From contig NC_054741.1 in assembly GCF_018143015.1 (NCBI RefSeq), positions 51,661,048 through 51,725,047 of the forward strand: a stretch of 64,000 bases of DNA. Direction: 5' to 3'. Made by a program: the position numbers and the translations under genes. The stretch comes from Lytechinus variegatus (Eukaryota > Echinodermata > Echinoidea > Temnopleuroida > Toxopneustidae). Numbering within the stretch: position 1 is the first letter of the stretch; each line of letters starts with the position of its first letter. The notes beneath the pieces are model-generated. The model searched no databases. It was not told where the DNA came from and saw nothing but the letters and a program-made list of their open reading frames with translations. This document shows, one piece after another, positions 11,627 to 23,600 of the stretch.

Positions 11627-14600
11627 TTACGGGTCCAAGTGACGTACCTCCCCCCAAGTTCGTTCTTTTCTTGCGTAGAATATCGAAAAAGAGGAGAGTA
11701 TGGCGAGTTTAGAAAGAGTATGGAAGAATTTGGTTGGTTGGAAATTTGAGGTTGTTGTTCTGAGGAGTTTTTTAAGACGGTGTTTATTATTCCGGTCAAC
11801 TAGGCCCCTTGTCCCGACTTCTACAGCGTAAAATGACACCATGTACCCCTTTTCCTTGATATCCCTGACGATCGATTCATACTTTGTGACTTTCCTTTGG
11901 TGTGCGTCATCAATGTTGGTTTCAAATGGGATTGTCAATTCGGTGATAATTATCTCTTTCTGATCTTCCCGTAAAATTACTAAATCTGGACGCAAAGTGG
12001 TTGTGAGAATGTGGGGAGGTATGGTGCCCCCGGCAATTGAATGCCCTTCTAAATCCGTATAAATTTTCCCGTTGGTAAAATTTTCAAGAAATGCTTTGAG
12101 CATGAACCTCAAAATGTTATTATGACGCCACTCGTATCTCTCAAGGAAGACTGGGCAGTTTGAGAGTATATGATGGAGAGTGCCTGTGGTACCAGGACAG
12201 AATATACATTTATCATTTAGGCGTTTACCCCAGGTATGCAAGTTTGTGTAAGAGGGCAAAGAGTCAATACATGCATTCACAACAAAACTTAAAACTCGTT
12301 TTGGGAGATTATACATAATAGATTTCCAAGTTAGGTTTTCATTTTCCAGTAATAACAAGGAGGCAAATTTTCCCTGGACCAAGAGTGGCTCCACTCTATC
12401 AGACCAATATTTAACAGTGTCTTCCTCTATTATCTTCTTAACGGTTTTCTTCACAGTATGCCATGTACTGGTCTCAACATTGATAGCATTTTCGACTCGG
12501 CGATGGGTTTCGTTACATTGTACGACAGTTGATTGTTTACGTGACCATTGTGATTCTCTTTCAATAGCAGAGTCAATCGCTTCATTAACTACTGAATCTG
12601 CTTTAACTCTCGATCTGCTAAAAGCGGTGGATTGGGATTGCCGGTAAATGTCGGATAATCTCGGGATATTGAGGCCTTGAGGTAAGTGGACCATAGCAAT
12701 GTTGGCACCTCGGGAAGGGATACCTAACCAAATTTTCAGGTATTTATCGGTTAGAACGTCGAGTTTATCTAAGTGGGTCTTTTGTAATGTATGAACTGTG
12801 AGCAAAAAGCGGATAGAATTGAGTAAGTATCGTGAGTAAATGGCAACTTTGAACTCAGGACGAAGAGATAATTCGTCTACTCTTTGGATTCTGTCAGTAA
12901 TTTCCTTATGGACAAAATCATATACTTCAGATGGTTTGCCACTGAAACAGATATTTGATCCCAGAAATTTGTGCGGCTTTTCTCTGATTGAACGGATACT
13001 TTCTGTGCCGATTGAGAACTTGATTTCTTTCGGGGTACCTCCACAAATTGACAGACTGCAACATTTGGAAGGTTTTAATTTAAGTCCCATCGACGATGTG
13101 TATGAATGTAATTGATCAATTATCTTTTGATGTTGAACTTTATTATTGGTTATTAAATTAAAATCGTCGGCGTACGGAGTTGTTATGATCCTGTTGTCAT
13201 TCAGGTCATATCCCAGACTATCTTTCATTTGACCGAGGTATTCAATGAGGGGGTTAAAACATGACAAGAAGATAATAGGTGAAAGGGGATCTCCCTGGAA
13301 CACACCTTTTTTTAACATAAAAGTTTCAGATGACCATTTATTGCCTTTTACATTACCTTGCAATCTACCATATAAATTACAAATATACACTGACAGATTA
13401 TTAGGCACATGAAATCGACGTAGGGAATGGGAAATTAGCTCGTGAGATACACTACCAAAAGCATCAGCTAAGTCAAAGAACGTGACATGTACAGTACGTT
13501 TCCTAGCTTTACTATGTGACATTATTTCATGAAGGACTTGATTGTGTTCCACGCAACCATTGATACCATTAATAAATGCCTTCTGAACATTATGGTCTAT
13601 GTAATTATTTGTAGTTAGGTAGTCAACTAAACGATTTGCTAGTATTTGATGGAAAACTTTACTTACACAAGAAGTTAACGAGATCATTCTGAAATTTTCT
13701 GGTGCATTGGTATCCCCGCCCTTGTGTATGAGCGTTACTTGACAACGGGACCAGCTCTCAGGGGGGTCGTGTGTTTCGAGAAGAAGTTGAGAAAATAGGG
13801 TGGCCAAAAAATGATGAACACACGGGGTATTTTTTAACAAACCATACATAAGGCCGTCTGGCCCGGGAGCAGAAGATGCCTTCTTGGCATATAATACCGA
13901 TTTCACTTGCTTAGGGGTAACCGGGGTTAAATCAAAATCATGGTTTGAATCATTAACATCAATATAGGGAAACCAATTACATCTATTAAAGTCAATCTGC
14001 TCTGTTTGAGAATATTTTCTTGGGTAGTACTCGTCCGCGATTTCTTTCGAGAAAGAAACGGTAGGCGTGGTTTTGTTAAAGTCTCCATTACATACTTGTT
14101 TCGAAAAGTTCCAAAAGTCATTTCTGTATCTTTTTTCTTGATAAGCTGCGGTCTTTTCGGCTTTTCTCTTGTCAGATCGCTTTTTCAGAAAAGATACTGC
14201 TTTAACGGCCGATCGGAAGTTTTTCCTGTCCTCGTCCGTGCCCTCTCTGCTGAATGCTTTTCGGCGAAGAGAGTTTTTTCTTTTCCGCGCATCGGCGAGG
14301 GTTTTTGGTTCATGCTGGACATATTCCTGGGAGTTGTTTTCTTGAACGAAGTCAGGTTGCGAAGCGAAGTAATCGAAGACGGTACGACTGAAAGAATCGG
14401 CGGCCTCCTTTGGGGTCTGGATACGATGATTTAAGTCCTCATGAATGGGAGTTATCCGTTCTTTCAATTCATTGTTCTTTTGCTGCCATTCATTTCTCAC
14501 GTACTGCGGAATGATGAAGCGGGTGAAAGCTTCTGAATGGGCAATATGAACAATGAGTAGCCAAAAGCAGAGATGCATTATACCGTGGGAACCCATTGGC

Positions 14601-14638
14601 TTACGATTGATGATCACGTGGTCAATTGGTGGCGCCAA
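11627..14638 (-). mobile_element. RLE-type non-LTR retrotransposon, intact 1003-residue ORF (R2/NeSL/HERO-like)
   Basis: A single uninterrupted ORF encodes a target-primed reverse transcriptase with a C-terminal nuclease. RT landmarks: APGPDG at 257-262, FFDLADAFGSVSH near 387-399, QGDPLSP at 448-454, and the catalytic YADD at 489-492. A zinc knuckle follows: C811, C814, H823, C828. A restriction-like endonuclease then has PD at 884-885, ELT at 900-902 and a KY pair near 919-920. No APE-type endonuclease is present at the N-terminus and no CCHH finger is visible there, which fits the HERO-like group better than R2; the clade needs a tree. The residues before the first RT motif are basic and charged, and the first 35 residues are oddly hydrophobic, so the true start may be a later Met. 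UTR ends and target duplication were not resolved. The lack of stops or frameshifts suggests a young copy. Confidence 0.93.
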
Positions 14639-14960
14639 CTTTGATAACAGCTGAAAAGCCAGCGGACTGTAGACGATCGGCTAGTGAGGAAGGTCCCCAA
14701 GTAAACGTCTTGAACGCACGTTATGTTCGGTACAGTATTCGGATGAGAAATGTAAAATAATATGACATCGGTTCTCCAATAACGGCTGATAATATTTCAA
14801 TATCAACGACTGCTAGAAATACTGAGTCACTCACCAAAACGATGATAACATTGACAGTGATGGTGGACGCGGCCAAATCTGGAATTTTAAGCAAAATTTG
14901 CAGCGGTGAAAAACCTTTTCCGAGATTGCCGTTGCGCCCTCTTACAATCAAATCAAATAT
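14639..14960. other. Probable 5' region of the RLE-type LINE
   Basis: GC-richer sequence directly upstream of the LINE ORF, before the flanking tandem repeat resumes near 14965. It probably contains the element's 5' UTR, but the 5' junction could not be placed. Confidence 0.4.
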
Positions 14961-14964
14961 TCTA

Positions 14965-15120
14965 TCACCTTTCTTATCATTTGATCCATTACAACTTTTT
15001 CATTTTACCACGCCTCTTATCACTCTACCCCACTTTTAACTTTCTCTCTTATAATCATACCCCCACTCTTAATATTCTAACACACATTTTATCATTCTAC
15101 CCCCCTCTCTAGTCATTCAA
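14965..15120. repeat. Degenerate tandem repeat, right flank of LINE
   Basis: Units such as TTCATTTTACCACGCCTCTT, then ATCACTCTACCCC and TATCATTCTACCCCCCTCTC. They resemble the ATTTTACCAC...CTCTTATC units at 10845-10960, so the LINE appears to sit inside one repeat tract. Confidence 0.6.
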
Positions 15121-15684
15121 TAACCTCTCTCTTAAAACTATATATTTTTATCATTTGTGTCAACTTACACTATCATCATTCGATAAAACATTTACATACA
15201 TATTCATTCAACAGATTGTTTATTCTTTTTATTTACAGCTAAACCATTGTTTAGTCTTGTTTAATATTAAATTATATCCATAGAATATGTGACAAATTGA
15301 CTTCAATTCTCACGTAAGTACATGCATTTCTTTTTAACTTCACAGATTTACTTCATTGCAAGTAAAAGCAATTTCCTCAATTAACCAACCACCTTATGGC
15401 AAACTGGCAATGTATCAAGACTGGGAACATTGTCTATACTTACACTTCAAGGGACAAATTATAGGCATGAAAATGGTTGCTATCAATTTGGATAACAAAA
15501 TCACACCTGCACATAATGAAAAAAAGAAAGAAGAAAGATGCAATGTTTGCTAACTAAAGGATAGTTTGCGATTGCACCTTAAAGCTGATGTGATTTGTCT
15601 ACCTGACTCAAAAAAGAGTTTGTAAATCTGACTTTGATCGATAATCCCTCGTCGGCTTCAGTGAATATTAATGTGATTGATACC
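15121..15684. other. Unassigned intergenic sequence
   Basis: AT-rich DNA with no recognised gene, repeat family or RNA. The 65-residue open frame at 15356-15553 has no recognisable domain. Confidence 0.4.
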
Positions 15685-16212
15685 AATGAATAGATCATTT
15701 TATTCTCTTTAAAATGATACGCTACATGGTATGATTGTGTTCATGATTATGGAGGTTCAGTGCCTTGAAATTTGGGGCAAGGTCAAAATTCAAAGTTGCA
15801 AATGACACAATGTTGAAAGTCACTGTTCTTTTTTTCAATGGTGATAAGAGAGTTTCTCAGAGGTTTCTTTTGTTTTCAACTTTTCATGCACCTTAACATC
15901 AACATTAACATGGAGATCTGCAAGATAACATGGTTTGAGTCGAGGTTTGAAATACCCATATATGTTTGTTTGTTATGTGTTTGCTTGTGCAGGTGTGTTT
16001 GATTCCATGTTAAAGTCGATGTTAGGTGCATGAAAACAAAAGAAACGCTGAGAAACTAACTCATCACCACAGAAAAAAAACAGTGACTTTCAATATTGTG
16101 ACATTTTGCAACTTTTGAATTTTGACTTTGCCCCACATTTCAAGGCACTGCACCTCCATGTGAACGATAATCATATCATGTAGGGTATCATTTCAAAGAG
16201 AATTAAATGATC
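15685..16212. repeat. Foldback element with ~200-bp inverted arms
   Basis: The left arm at about 15695-15905 is matched in reverse complement by about 16000-16205. Paired blocks include CAGTGCCTTGAAAT with ATTTCAAGGCACTG, and TCAAAATTCAAAG with CTTTTGAATTTTGA. The arms are imperfect. The unpaired centre holds a TGTTTGTTTGTTATGTGTTT-type stretch. It is non-coding. Confidence 0.75.
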
Positions 16213-16299
16213 TTCTGAATGATATCAAATATGCATTGTGTAAAATTGGGAGTTGGGAGAAATTAATGGCCAAACTCAGATTTCCAAACTTTTTTGAGG

Positions 16300-16550
16300 A
16301 GCTTCTTTTCAGCACCAGTATCATAATACAGTGATTCTGACGCTCGTCTTGAAAAAAAAAGGGTTGCAGGTTCACTTCCCAGCCTTACCACTGATTTTAC
16401 TTTTCTCTTTGGGCAGTTAAGCCATATGAAGCAACACTCAGTGACTCATCCCAGGTGAGATGAATGGGGTACTCAGCAAAATTAATTTCTGATTGCACTC
16501 ACTCCTGGATATCTGAGGCTAAAGCTGGGGTGATATGCATGTATTATTAT
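16300..16550 (+). mobile_element. SINE with tRNA-like head
   Basis: The head includes a degenerate A-box region near AGTGATTCTGACGCTCGTCT and a B-box-like GGTTCACTTCCC at about 16370. The body (GATGAATGGGGTACTCAGCA through CTAAAGCTGGGGTGAT) aligns with 62518-62605. An A-run interrupts the tRNA-like part, and the copy is old. Confidence 0.55.
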
Positions 16551-16792
16551 GACAGAAACTCCCGAACACCATATGGCCACATGAAGGGTCATTTTGGAGT
16601 TTGGACAAATACCGATCACAAAAATATGCACGTGTCACTAATGGTAAATGACAAATTAATTTGCAATTCAATATTTTTGAATAATTAATTTCAATAAAAG
16701 ATGTTTTAACAAATAATATGAATACAAATGTTTAAAACATGTGTGAAGGCAAAGTATTTAATCCTTAGTCCCACAATTTGTGGGTCATCCAG

Positions 16793-17004
16793 GGGGGTGT
16801 TTCACAAAGATTTAAGTATGACTTAGAGTCGCACTTAAATACCGAGTTGCGTACGGTATGAAAGGCTTGACCGCATTGGTCAGATCGTGTCATGAGGACG
16901 CGCACTAATGCGTATCTATCAATAAGATCGCGCGTTGCATATCATGTACGCGTCGGCATTTAAGTGCGACTTAAGTCATGCTTAAATCTTTGTGAAACAC
17001 CCCC
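16793..17004. mobile_element. MITE family B, copy 1 (PIF/Harbinger-like)
   Basis: A 212-bp element with ends GGGGGTGTTTCACAAAGATT and its complement AATCTTTGTGAAACACCCCC. The inverted repeats extend through TAAGTATGACTTAGAGTCGC with few mismatches. It is flanked by CAG on both sides, an apparent 3-bp target duplication. A second copy of identical length is at 62157-62368. Confidence 0.9.
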
Positions 17005-17924
17005 CAGAATAAGACAAGCAAGAAACCATCATGTTACATGCATGACAGGGGTGATGGACCATCAAGATTTGAGTGAGGTAAATAAATTCAAGAAACAACG
17101 AAAATCTAAATGATTCTTGTGCTTAACAAGAAACATAAAAAAATGTCTGATTTCATGACAATTTTAGGTGATCATCAATCACAACATAAAAATTCATAAT
17201 AAATTTGATATTAATATTTTCATGAATAAAAAACGAGTTGCCACTATATCACTTAATAACATGACATTTCTCATGTAAAAATATATATAGAAGCTTTAGA
17301 TTAGCGAAAGGAAAATAATGAAGATTTTGCAAGTTGTCAATAAAATGTCATTTTTCTCGACAGACGTGCAAGCTTGCCAACATGTGAGGAGGCATTTTGA
17401 TCATTCAATTTCAAGCTGGTTGATTGGTGTGCTTTAATATCATGACAAAATAATCACAGAAATCAATATTCCTTCACTATGTGATCTGAAAATCTGAATA
17501 TCTCCACAATAATCTTCTTTACAGTACAATTACTTATTTGCCGTGCATTAAGAAGGCATAGAACAGCAATACAAAAAAAAATGCATGTCACATTGTCACT
17601 AACAAAATATATCCACATTTTATACACCTTTCCTGAACATATTTACATCATTTCAGTGAAGAACTCAAGCAGTGGAACACATCGATGCAGTATGAGAATT
17701 CATGTTGATTCTGTGTCCTATCATATCATGTAAAGATTGTCTATTATCAAAACTCATTATTCTAATCACCGAGGAACACATAATTCACATTCAAGTTCAT
17801 TTCGTGAGTATGTACAAATGACATACAGACTAGACTCTGAACATTCAGGATTTTTAAAGAGGGTCAATACCATAAATAGAAGACATAATCTAGAAACTGT
17901 GCAGCTGCTTCTGTGTACAATGGT
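17005..17924. other. Unassigned intergenic sequence
   Basis: AT-rich, with no recognised gene or repeat. The open frames here read into the following GAT microsatellite and are not credible genes. Confidence 0.4.
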
Positions 17925-18056
17925 GATTATGATGATGATAAGGATGATGATGATTATGATGAGGATAATAATGAAGATGATGATGATGATGGAGATGATG
18001 GTGATGATAAGGATGATGGGGAGGAGGATGATGTTGATAAGGATGATAATGACAAA
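17925..18056. repeat. (GAT)n microsatellite
   Basis: Imperfect GAT/GATGAT repeat. It creates Asp-rich and Met-rich open frames that are compositional only. Confidence 0.9.
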
Positions 18057-18365
18057 TCATTCAGTATGGGGGTGTTTACAGGCAAGATGTCACTAAAAAT
18101 CATAAAAAAATAGGAAACTCATCCAGATTAGCACCTTTCAGTACAAAAAAGTTGTATGTTACAAAAGAAGGAACTCTCACATCTGTTGCATATTTTGAAG
18201 ACTTGAAAGAAGCCAGTGGAGAGTAGGAGGGTTGTGCTGGGGGATGGAAGATGCACTGAATCATGCAAAATGGAGGAAGGGGGCAAGGGTTGTTACCATG
18301 AGTGTGGCTGAAATCCAGCAATTCCCGTTTGATAGGATTAAAACTGGATTGATAACTTTAGACTA

Positions 18366-18977
18366 CCGTAAGGGCACTAGTATTCAACCCGTTTGGAGAG
18401 TTTCCTCATATTTATAGAAATATAGAATTTACCTGAATTTCAGACCCGTCTTATTTCCAAGAGCAAATGCTGGTTATTCTTTTTCCGTAATTTTTTTTCT
18501 TCAACCAGTCGACTGTGTGCGCAGGCGATCAAATTATACGGCAATGATTTTTGGCACTAGTATTCAATCCGTTGGCACTTGGATTCAACCTAGCGATGAA
18601 AGATGGCCGTCTCTCAATCTGCCTTTGTCCCATCCGACTATGGACTAGACCATTTGAGATGAGACCAAACAGGGAATTAATCAAAGCCAGAGACTTACAT
18701 GTAGATCTAGATCTGATTTAGCAATCTAAACCCTTTTGAAATTTGCTATCTATCCTCACTAGGTTGAATACTAGTGCCATTCAGTGCAAAAGGCCATCGC
18801 CGCATAATTCGATCCTCCGCGCATACAGTCGACAGATTGATAAAGAAATTATCGACAACAGATTACCCTGGAAATAACAGAGGTATGAAATTAAGATAAA
18901 TTCCCTATTTCTAAATACTTTCGGAAATATGTAAAAATCTTTGAATTATGCTGGGTTGAATACTAGTGCCCTTACGG
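18366..18977. mobile_element. TIR element, Tc1/mariner-like TA flanks
   Basis: Perfect 25-bp terminal repeats: CCGTAAGGGCACTAGTATTC (then AACCC) and the complement GGGTTGAATACTAGTGCCCT (then TACGG). TA dinucleotides lie directly outside both ends (18364-18365, 18978-18979). The half-length arms also pair imperfectly, with an ACTAGTATTCAA motif repeated internally at about 18555 and 18765. About 612 bp, with no transposase ORF. Confidence 0.8.
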
Positions 18978-18979
18978 TA

Positions 18980-20630
18980 CTGACTGACTGACGTGCACTG
19001 AATGTTCACACTAAAACATCCACTTTAATAGGATTTGACATCTTATAGTTTTTTCCCCCTTCAAGTGGAATGATGTATCATCATCCTATAATATGGGTGT
19101 CTGGCTACAACATTATGTACTTATTAAGTTTTTGATTGAATATCAGCAAAACATCAAATATTTGTCTTTCATGAGGCAGGCACCTCACAAATGAGCCATG
19201 AGCACAAGATGCAACAATTAATTTCTTTACCTTAATCACAATTAAGACGGTGATCACTGAACATCTGTAAAAATGATCAGGAATGAACAAGATTTCTGCA
19301 TGGTCACAGAAATGTTTTCATGGTCTTTAAAAGTCTTCATGGGCAATTTTTTTTAAATTAATTCCCGAACGAAGCACACATCCTATGCCATGCTTGCAAG
19401 CGTGGACCACTATGAATAAACTTGAATCTTGGTTATTACTGGGTTTATGATATTTACAAGCATCATACCATCGATACCACATCGCTATGGGACTGAATAA
19501 ACCAACAACCAAAAATGAAAGAAAAACAAAAGAAAGGTAAACCAAAACAGATAAAGATAGGAAAACATAAAGGAAAAAATAGTGCAGCAATAAGTTATCA
19601 TTATAAGTGTGGCGACATGAGCATTCAGTTAATGAGAAAACATGCAGTACGTAATCTTTTTTTCTTTGAATCACTGAAAATTTAAGTCACGTGTAGTCGA
19701 TTTTATACTTTATAAATTATGCTTTATGCATGAGTTTCTTCTGGCAAGGGATTGATGCACATGACCAAATTCCCAAGATGATACTAAATCCTCAGTCTAC
19801 TAGCTAATTTTTTTTTTCAACAAAAGTTCATATTTTCTTACCTGTCGAGTATAACACATCAATTGTTATTTCAATTGGCATCTCTTTAAGATGATCAAGT
19901 TTTTCTTGTGTGGCTGTTTTTTAATCCTAATGCTAGAAAAAGCTATTTGAATATCCATCTAGAGATTTCTTTTAACACTTCTTACAACATTCAGATTACA
20001 TCATAGTCTGATGAAGTGTCTACTATCTTTACACTCGACTGCTCGGAACACTACTTCAATAGACCAACTTTCACAATGGTCATCTTGATCAAGACATCTT
20101 AAAGGGCTCTGTGATGCGACATACTACTAGGCAGGATAAAGTTTCACATTTCTTTCTTCAATGGCAATTTACAGACCAGGTCTCCATGTCATCAAGCCCA
20201 GTTTTGAATAATAGACTTGCAATTTATACACTACTTCCTCGGCACAGAACATTATTTTATCATGCAGATTGTTTATCAAGGCATCATATTCAAGCTGACA
20301 GAAATTTCAAGTTTTACAAACATAAAAAAAATAATAGGATGGGACTGAAGAAGGAAATTCTCCTCCACTCCTTTGCATAATCATACCAACGGATTGAGAG
20401 TTCATAGGTCTTGAGGGCCCCTGTCTTACAATGGGTTGTAATAGATTCAAATCAAACTCAGATTGCAATCGATTTTAAAATTCCCATCTCTCAACTATAC
20501 AAATTCGAATCAACTGCAGCTCGAGTTTGAATATAATGCAACTCTATCTCAGGTAGGTCCCAGATGTAGCTTGACATCTTCAGTGTTGTAATGAAGAGAC
20601 GTCACTGGACCCTTCATTGTTAGACCAGGC
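18980..20630. other. Region downstream of HSF stop codon, probable 3' UTR plus intergenic
   Basis: The minus-strand HSF coding region ends at 20631, so the 3' UTR must lie here. An ATTAAA variant signal on the minus strand near 19920 is a weak candidate end. No other gene was recognised. Confidence 0.4.
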
Positions 20631-23600
20631 TCAAAGAAGAAAGCTTACTCCATCATTCTCATTCTGCCCTCTGAGAGCAAGAGAGTCGTCGTCCAGAGAT
20701 CGGAGTAAAGAATCCTCGTCATCAGCCATGAAGGATCCTAAAGATGCACTGGATGTGGAAGGTTTGTAGGTCACCAACTCGTTCCCTGAAATGGAAATCA
20801 GAATAATTGTATACTACTAGCTTATTAATAAACATTCTGATTTAGATTTATGCATATATCTGCATAGTGAAGAGTCTAATTAATCACTTCTTCAACTTAA
20901 ATAAAGATGGGAAGAGGATTTCACAATTGATGAATTTGACGTGCATACCGATTCTCGGCAACCAAAATCTTAAAGGGTGGAAAATGCCCTCCCCCCTTGC
21001 TCGTAAGCATGGCTGAAAAGGACCAGCCTAGTTAGGATTGATATAATCATACTTATATCAGACCAAGATGTATAACATTGTATTCTGATCGATTAATCAT
21101 ATTCAAATATGTTTAGATAAAAATAATCACCCAAGTCGAAGCAATTTTTAGGCCAAATTATGCAAAACTTGCGTAACATGCCTGTTTTAAGTTGAATTCC
21201 TCCTTAGTAAAATAGGTTCAGTGGCAGCAGAAGATTTGAATTAGTCAAAGACACAAGAAGTTTTAATCTTCGTCTAAAATTAAAGATCGCTAGAAAATAC
21301 CTAGAAAATAACAAGTTTAGTGACATCGTGCAAACCAAATTTATGAAAATAATTCACTAACCTGTAGACATCACATCATTTTCACCATTATCTTCATTTT
21401 GAAGACTCTCCTGGAAAAAAATACAGAAGAAAAGATTTGAATATCCCAATGTAAAAGTACGTATATAAATCTGAAATACTGTTGCATGATTTAAAAGACA
21501 GAATGTCAATGTATCATAATAAATTGTGTTGAACAATGTTTAGGATATCTGACTTTCTTTAAAAGTATGCAGTTATTTGCATCTGCAGAGTGTGCTTTTA
21601 AAGCAAACCCCTTTGCATATTACACTGAGACAAGCATTTTCAAGAGGCATCAAAGGTACTGACTAACCCAAACAAGAAAATTAAGAAGTAATATATAACA
21701 TGCCATAGTTTAGTTTCTTTGATATCAGTTTTGAATTTAAGTGTCAATATTACGAGGAAGCTCAAATAAAAAGTTTTACTCCCACACAGAGTCTAGCATG
21801 AATCGTTGTCACAAATTTTGTTAGAGCTGTGGAATGGAAAAATTGTAACTGGAATCTAATCGCAGGACAGATTCGGAGTGTTTCGACACAATTAACCCAG
21901 GCATAGCCTTGAATATAATTGATCTAACTTACAAAATTGGTAAGAGGAAGCGTCAGGGAGTCTGGCTCATAAAATAATTGGAAATCCTGTAAAGAAAAAA
22001 TAAGAAAAATAAAATGAAAATCATGATAATTTGATTTTCTAAAATATCTACTACATATATGTGGGGATGGTAGTATGTTAAAGCAAAGAAAAAAATACAT
22101 TAACCCCCCATTTTTTTTTAAAAGAAAATACATACAAAAAAGAGCCCTAGCTGAAATCATTATCCTCAGCAGTTATCATACTCATCACCATAATCAATCA
22201 TCTCATAGTCATTAATATCATCATCATAATCAACATTTCATAATCTTCATATCGTAATCATCAACATCATCAGAATCATCATCATAATCCTCATCATCTT
22301 AATCATCATCTCATAATCATTATCATCATTATCATCATCATTATCACCACCACCATCATCATCACCATCATCATCACCATCATCAACATCATCATCATCA
22401 TCATCACTATCATAACAATCAGAAGAACCATCATCATCATCATGTTCTCATCATCATCATCATCATCTCATAATCATTAACATCATCATCAACAACATCA
22501 TCAACATCATCATCCTCCTCCTCCTAATCATCATAAACTTGTAAGAAGTTGTAAAATGGAATTGACAATGAACATGCAAAGAGGTGTCCCTTCAGTACTT
22601 ACACTCAGAAGATCGCCAAGTTCAAGGTTGAGAGATGGATTACTTTGAATCATTTGCTTGAAATCATTCAGATTGGACTGCACCGTGCTGAGTTGGTCTC
22701 CCAGGTCTTGCCTAGACCAGAAATATCAAAACCACAAGAAATCACATAATAATCTCATCCTAACTTACAGAGACACTGCCTGTAAAGCAGGATTGACAAG
22801 TGGAATGCCTCTGGCAGTCTCACCTGCATTACACGATTCAATATAGCAGCAGTGCTGACTTTGAAAATGACTGTTAAATAATTATTCACAAAAAATAACT
22901 ATTCATATGATAATAAGACTATATTCATGTACCCTAAATGACTCTCGACCTTGATTGTGTGACCTAAGACCCGTGCAAAACAATTACCTTTTCATCCTTG
23001 TTTCATGAACTAGATCCATAAACTTTCAAAGTTATGAAGGCAATTCAACAATATTCACAAAATGCCTAAGTTCATTGACCTTAAATGACCGTTGACCTTG
23101 GTCATGTGACCTGAAACTCTTGCAGGATGTTCAATGATACTTGATTACTCTTATATCTAAGATTTATGAACTAGATCTGTAAACTTTCAAGGTTATGATA
23201 GCAATTCAACAATTACCCCCCATGTGAGCAAAATTTGTGGACCCTAAATGACCTCTGACCTTGGCCATGTGACACAAAAATCAGGCAGAATGTTTAGTGA
23301 TACACCATTACCCTTATGTCCAAGTTTCATGAACAAGATCCATAAAATTCAAAGTTATGATGGCAATCAACTATTACCCCAACATGACCAAAATTTGTTG
23401 ACCCTGAAGGCCTGAATGACCTTTGATCTTGGTCATGTGACCCAAAACTCATGAGGGATGTTCACCTTCATTACATGTACATTGTTTGCGCAAATATTCT
23501 CTAAGTTCATTGATTAGGAACTTACACTAATCATGTGGTCTGCACTTACAATTTTCCGCATATCATTCGCGTGTGAAGTATGCTTAGCCTATGCGCAAAA

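Noticed and set aside
17737..18113. Asp-rich and Met-rich open frames
   Set aside because: They read through a GAT microsatellite and have no domain or splice support.
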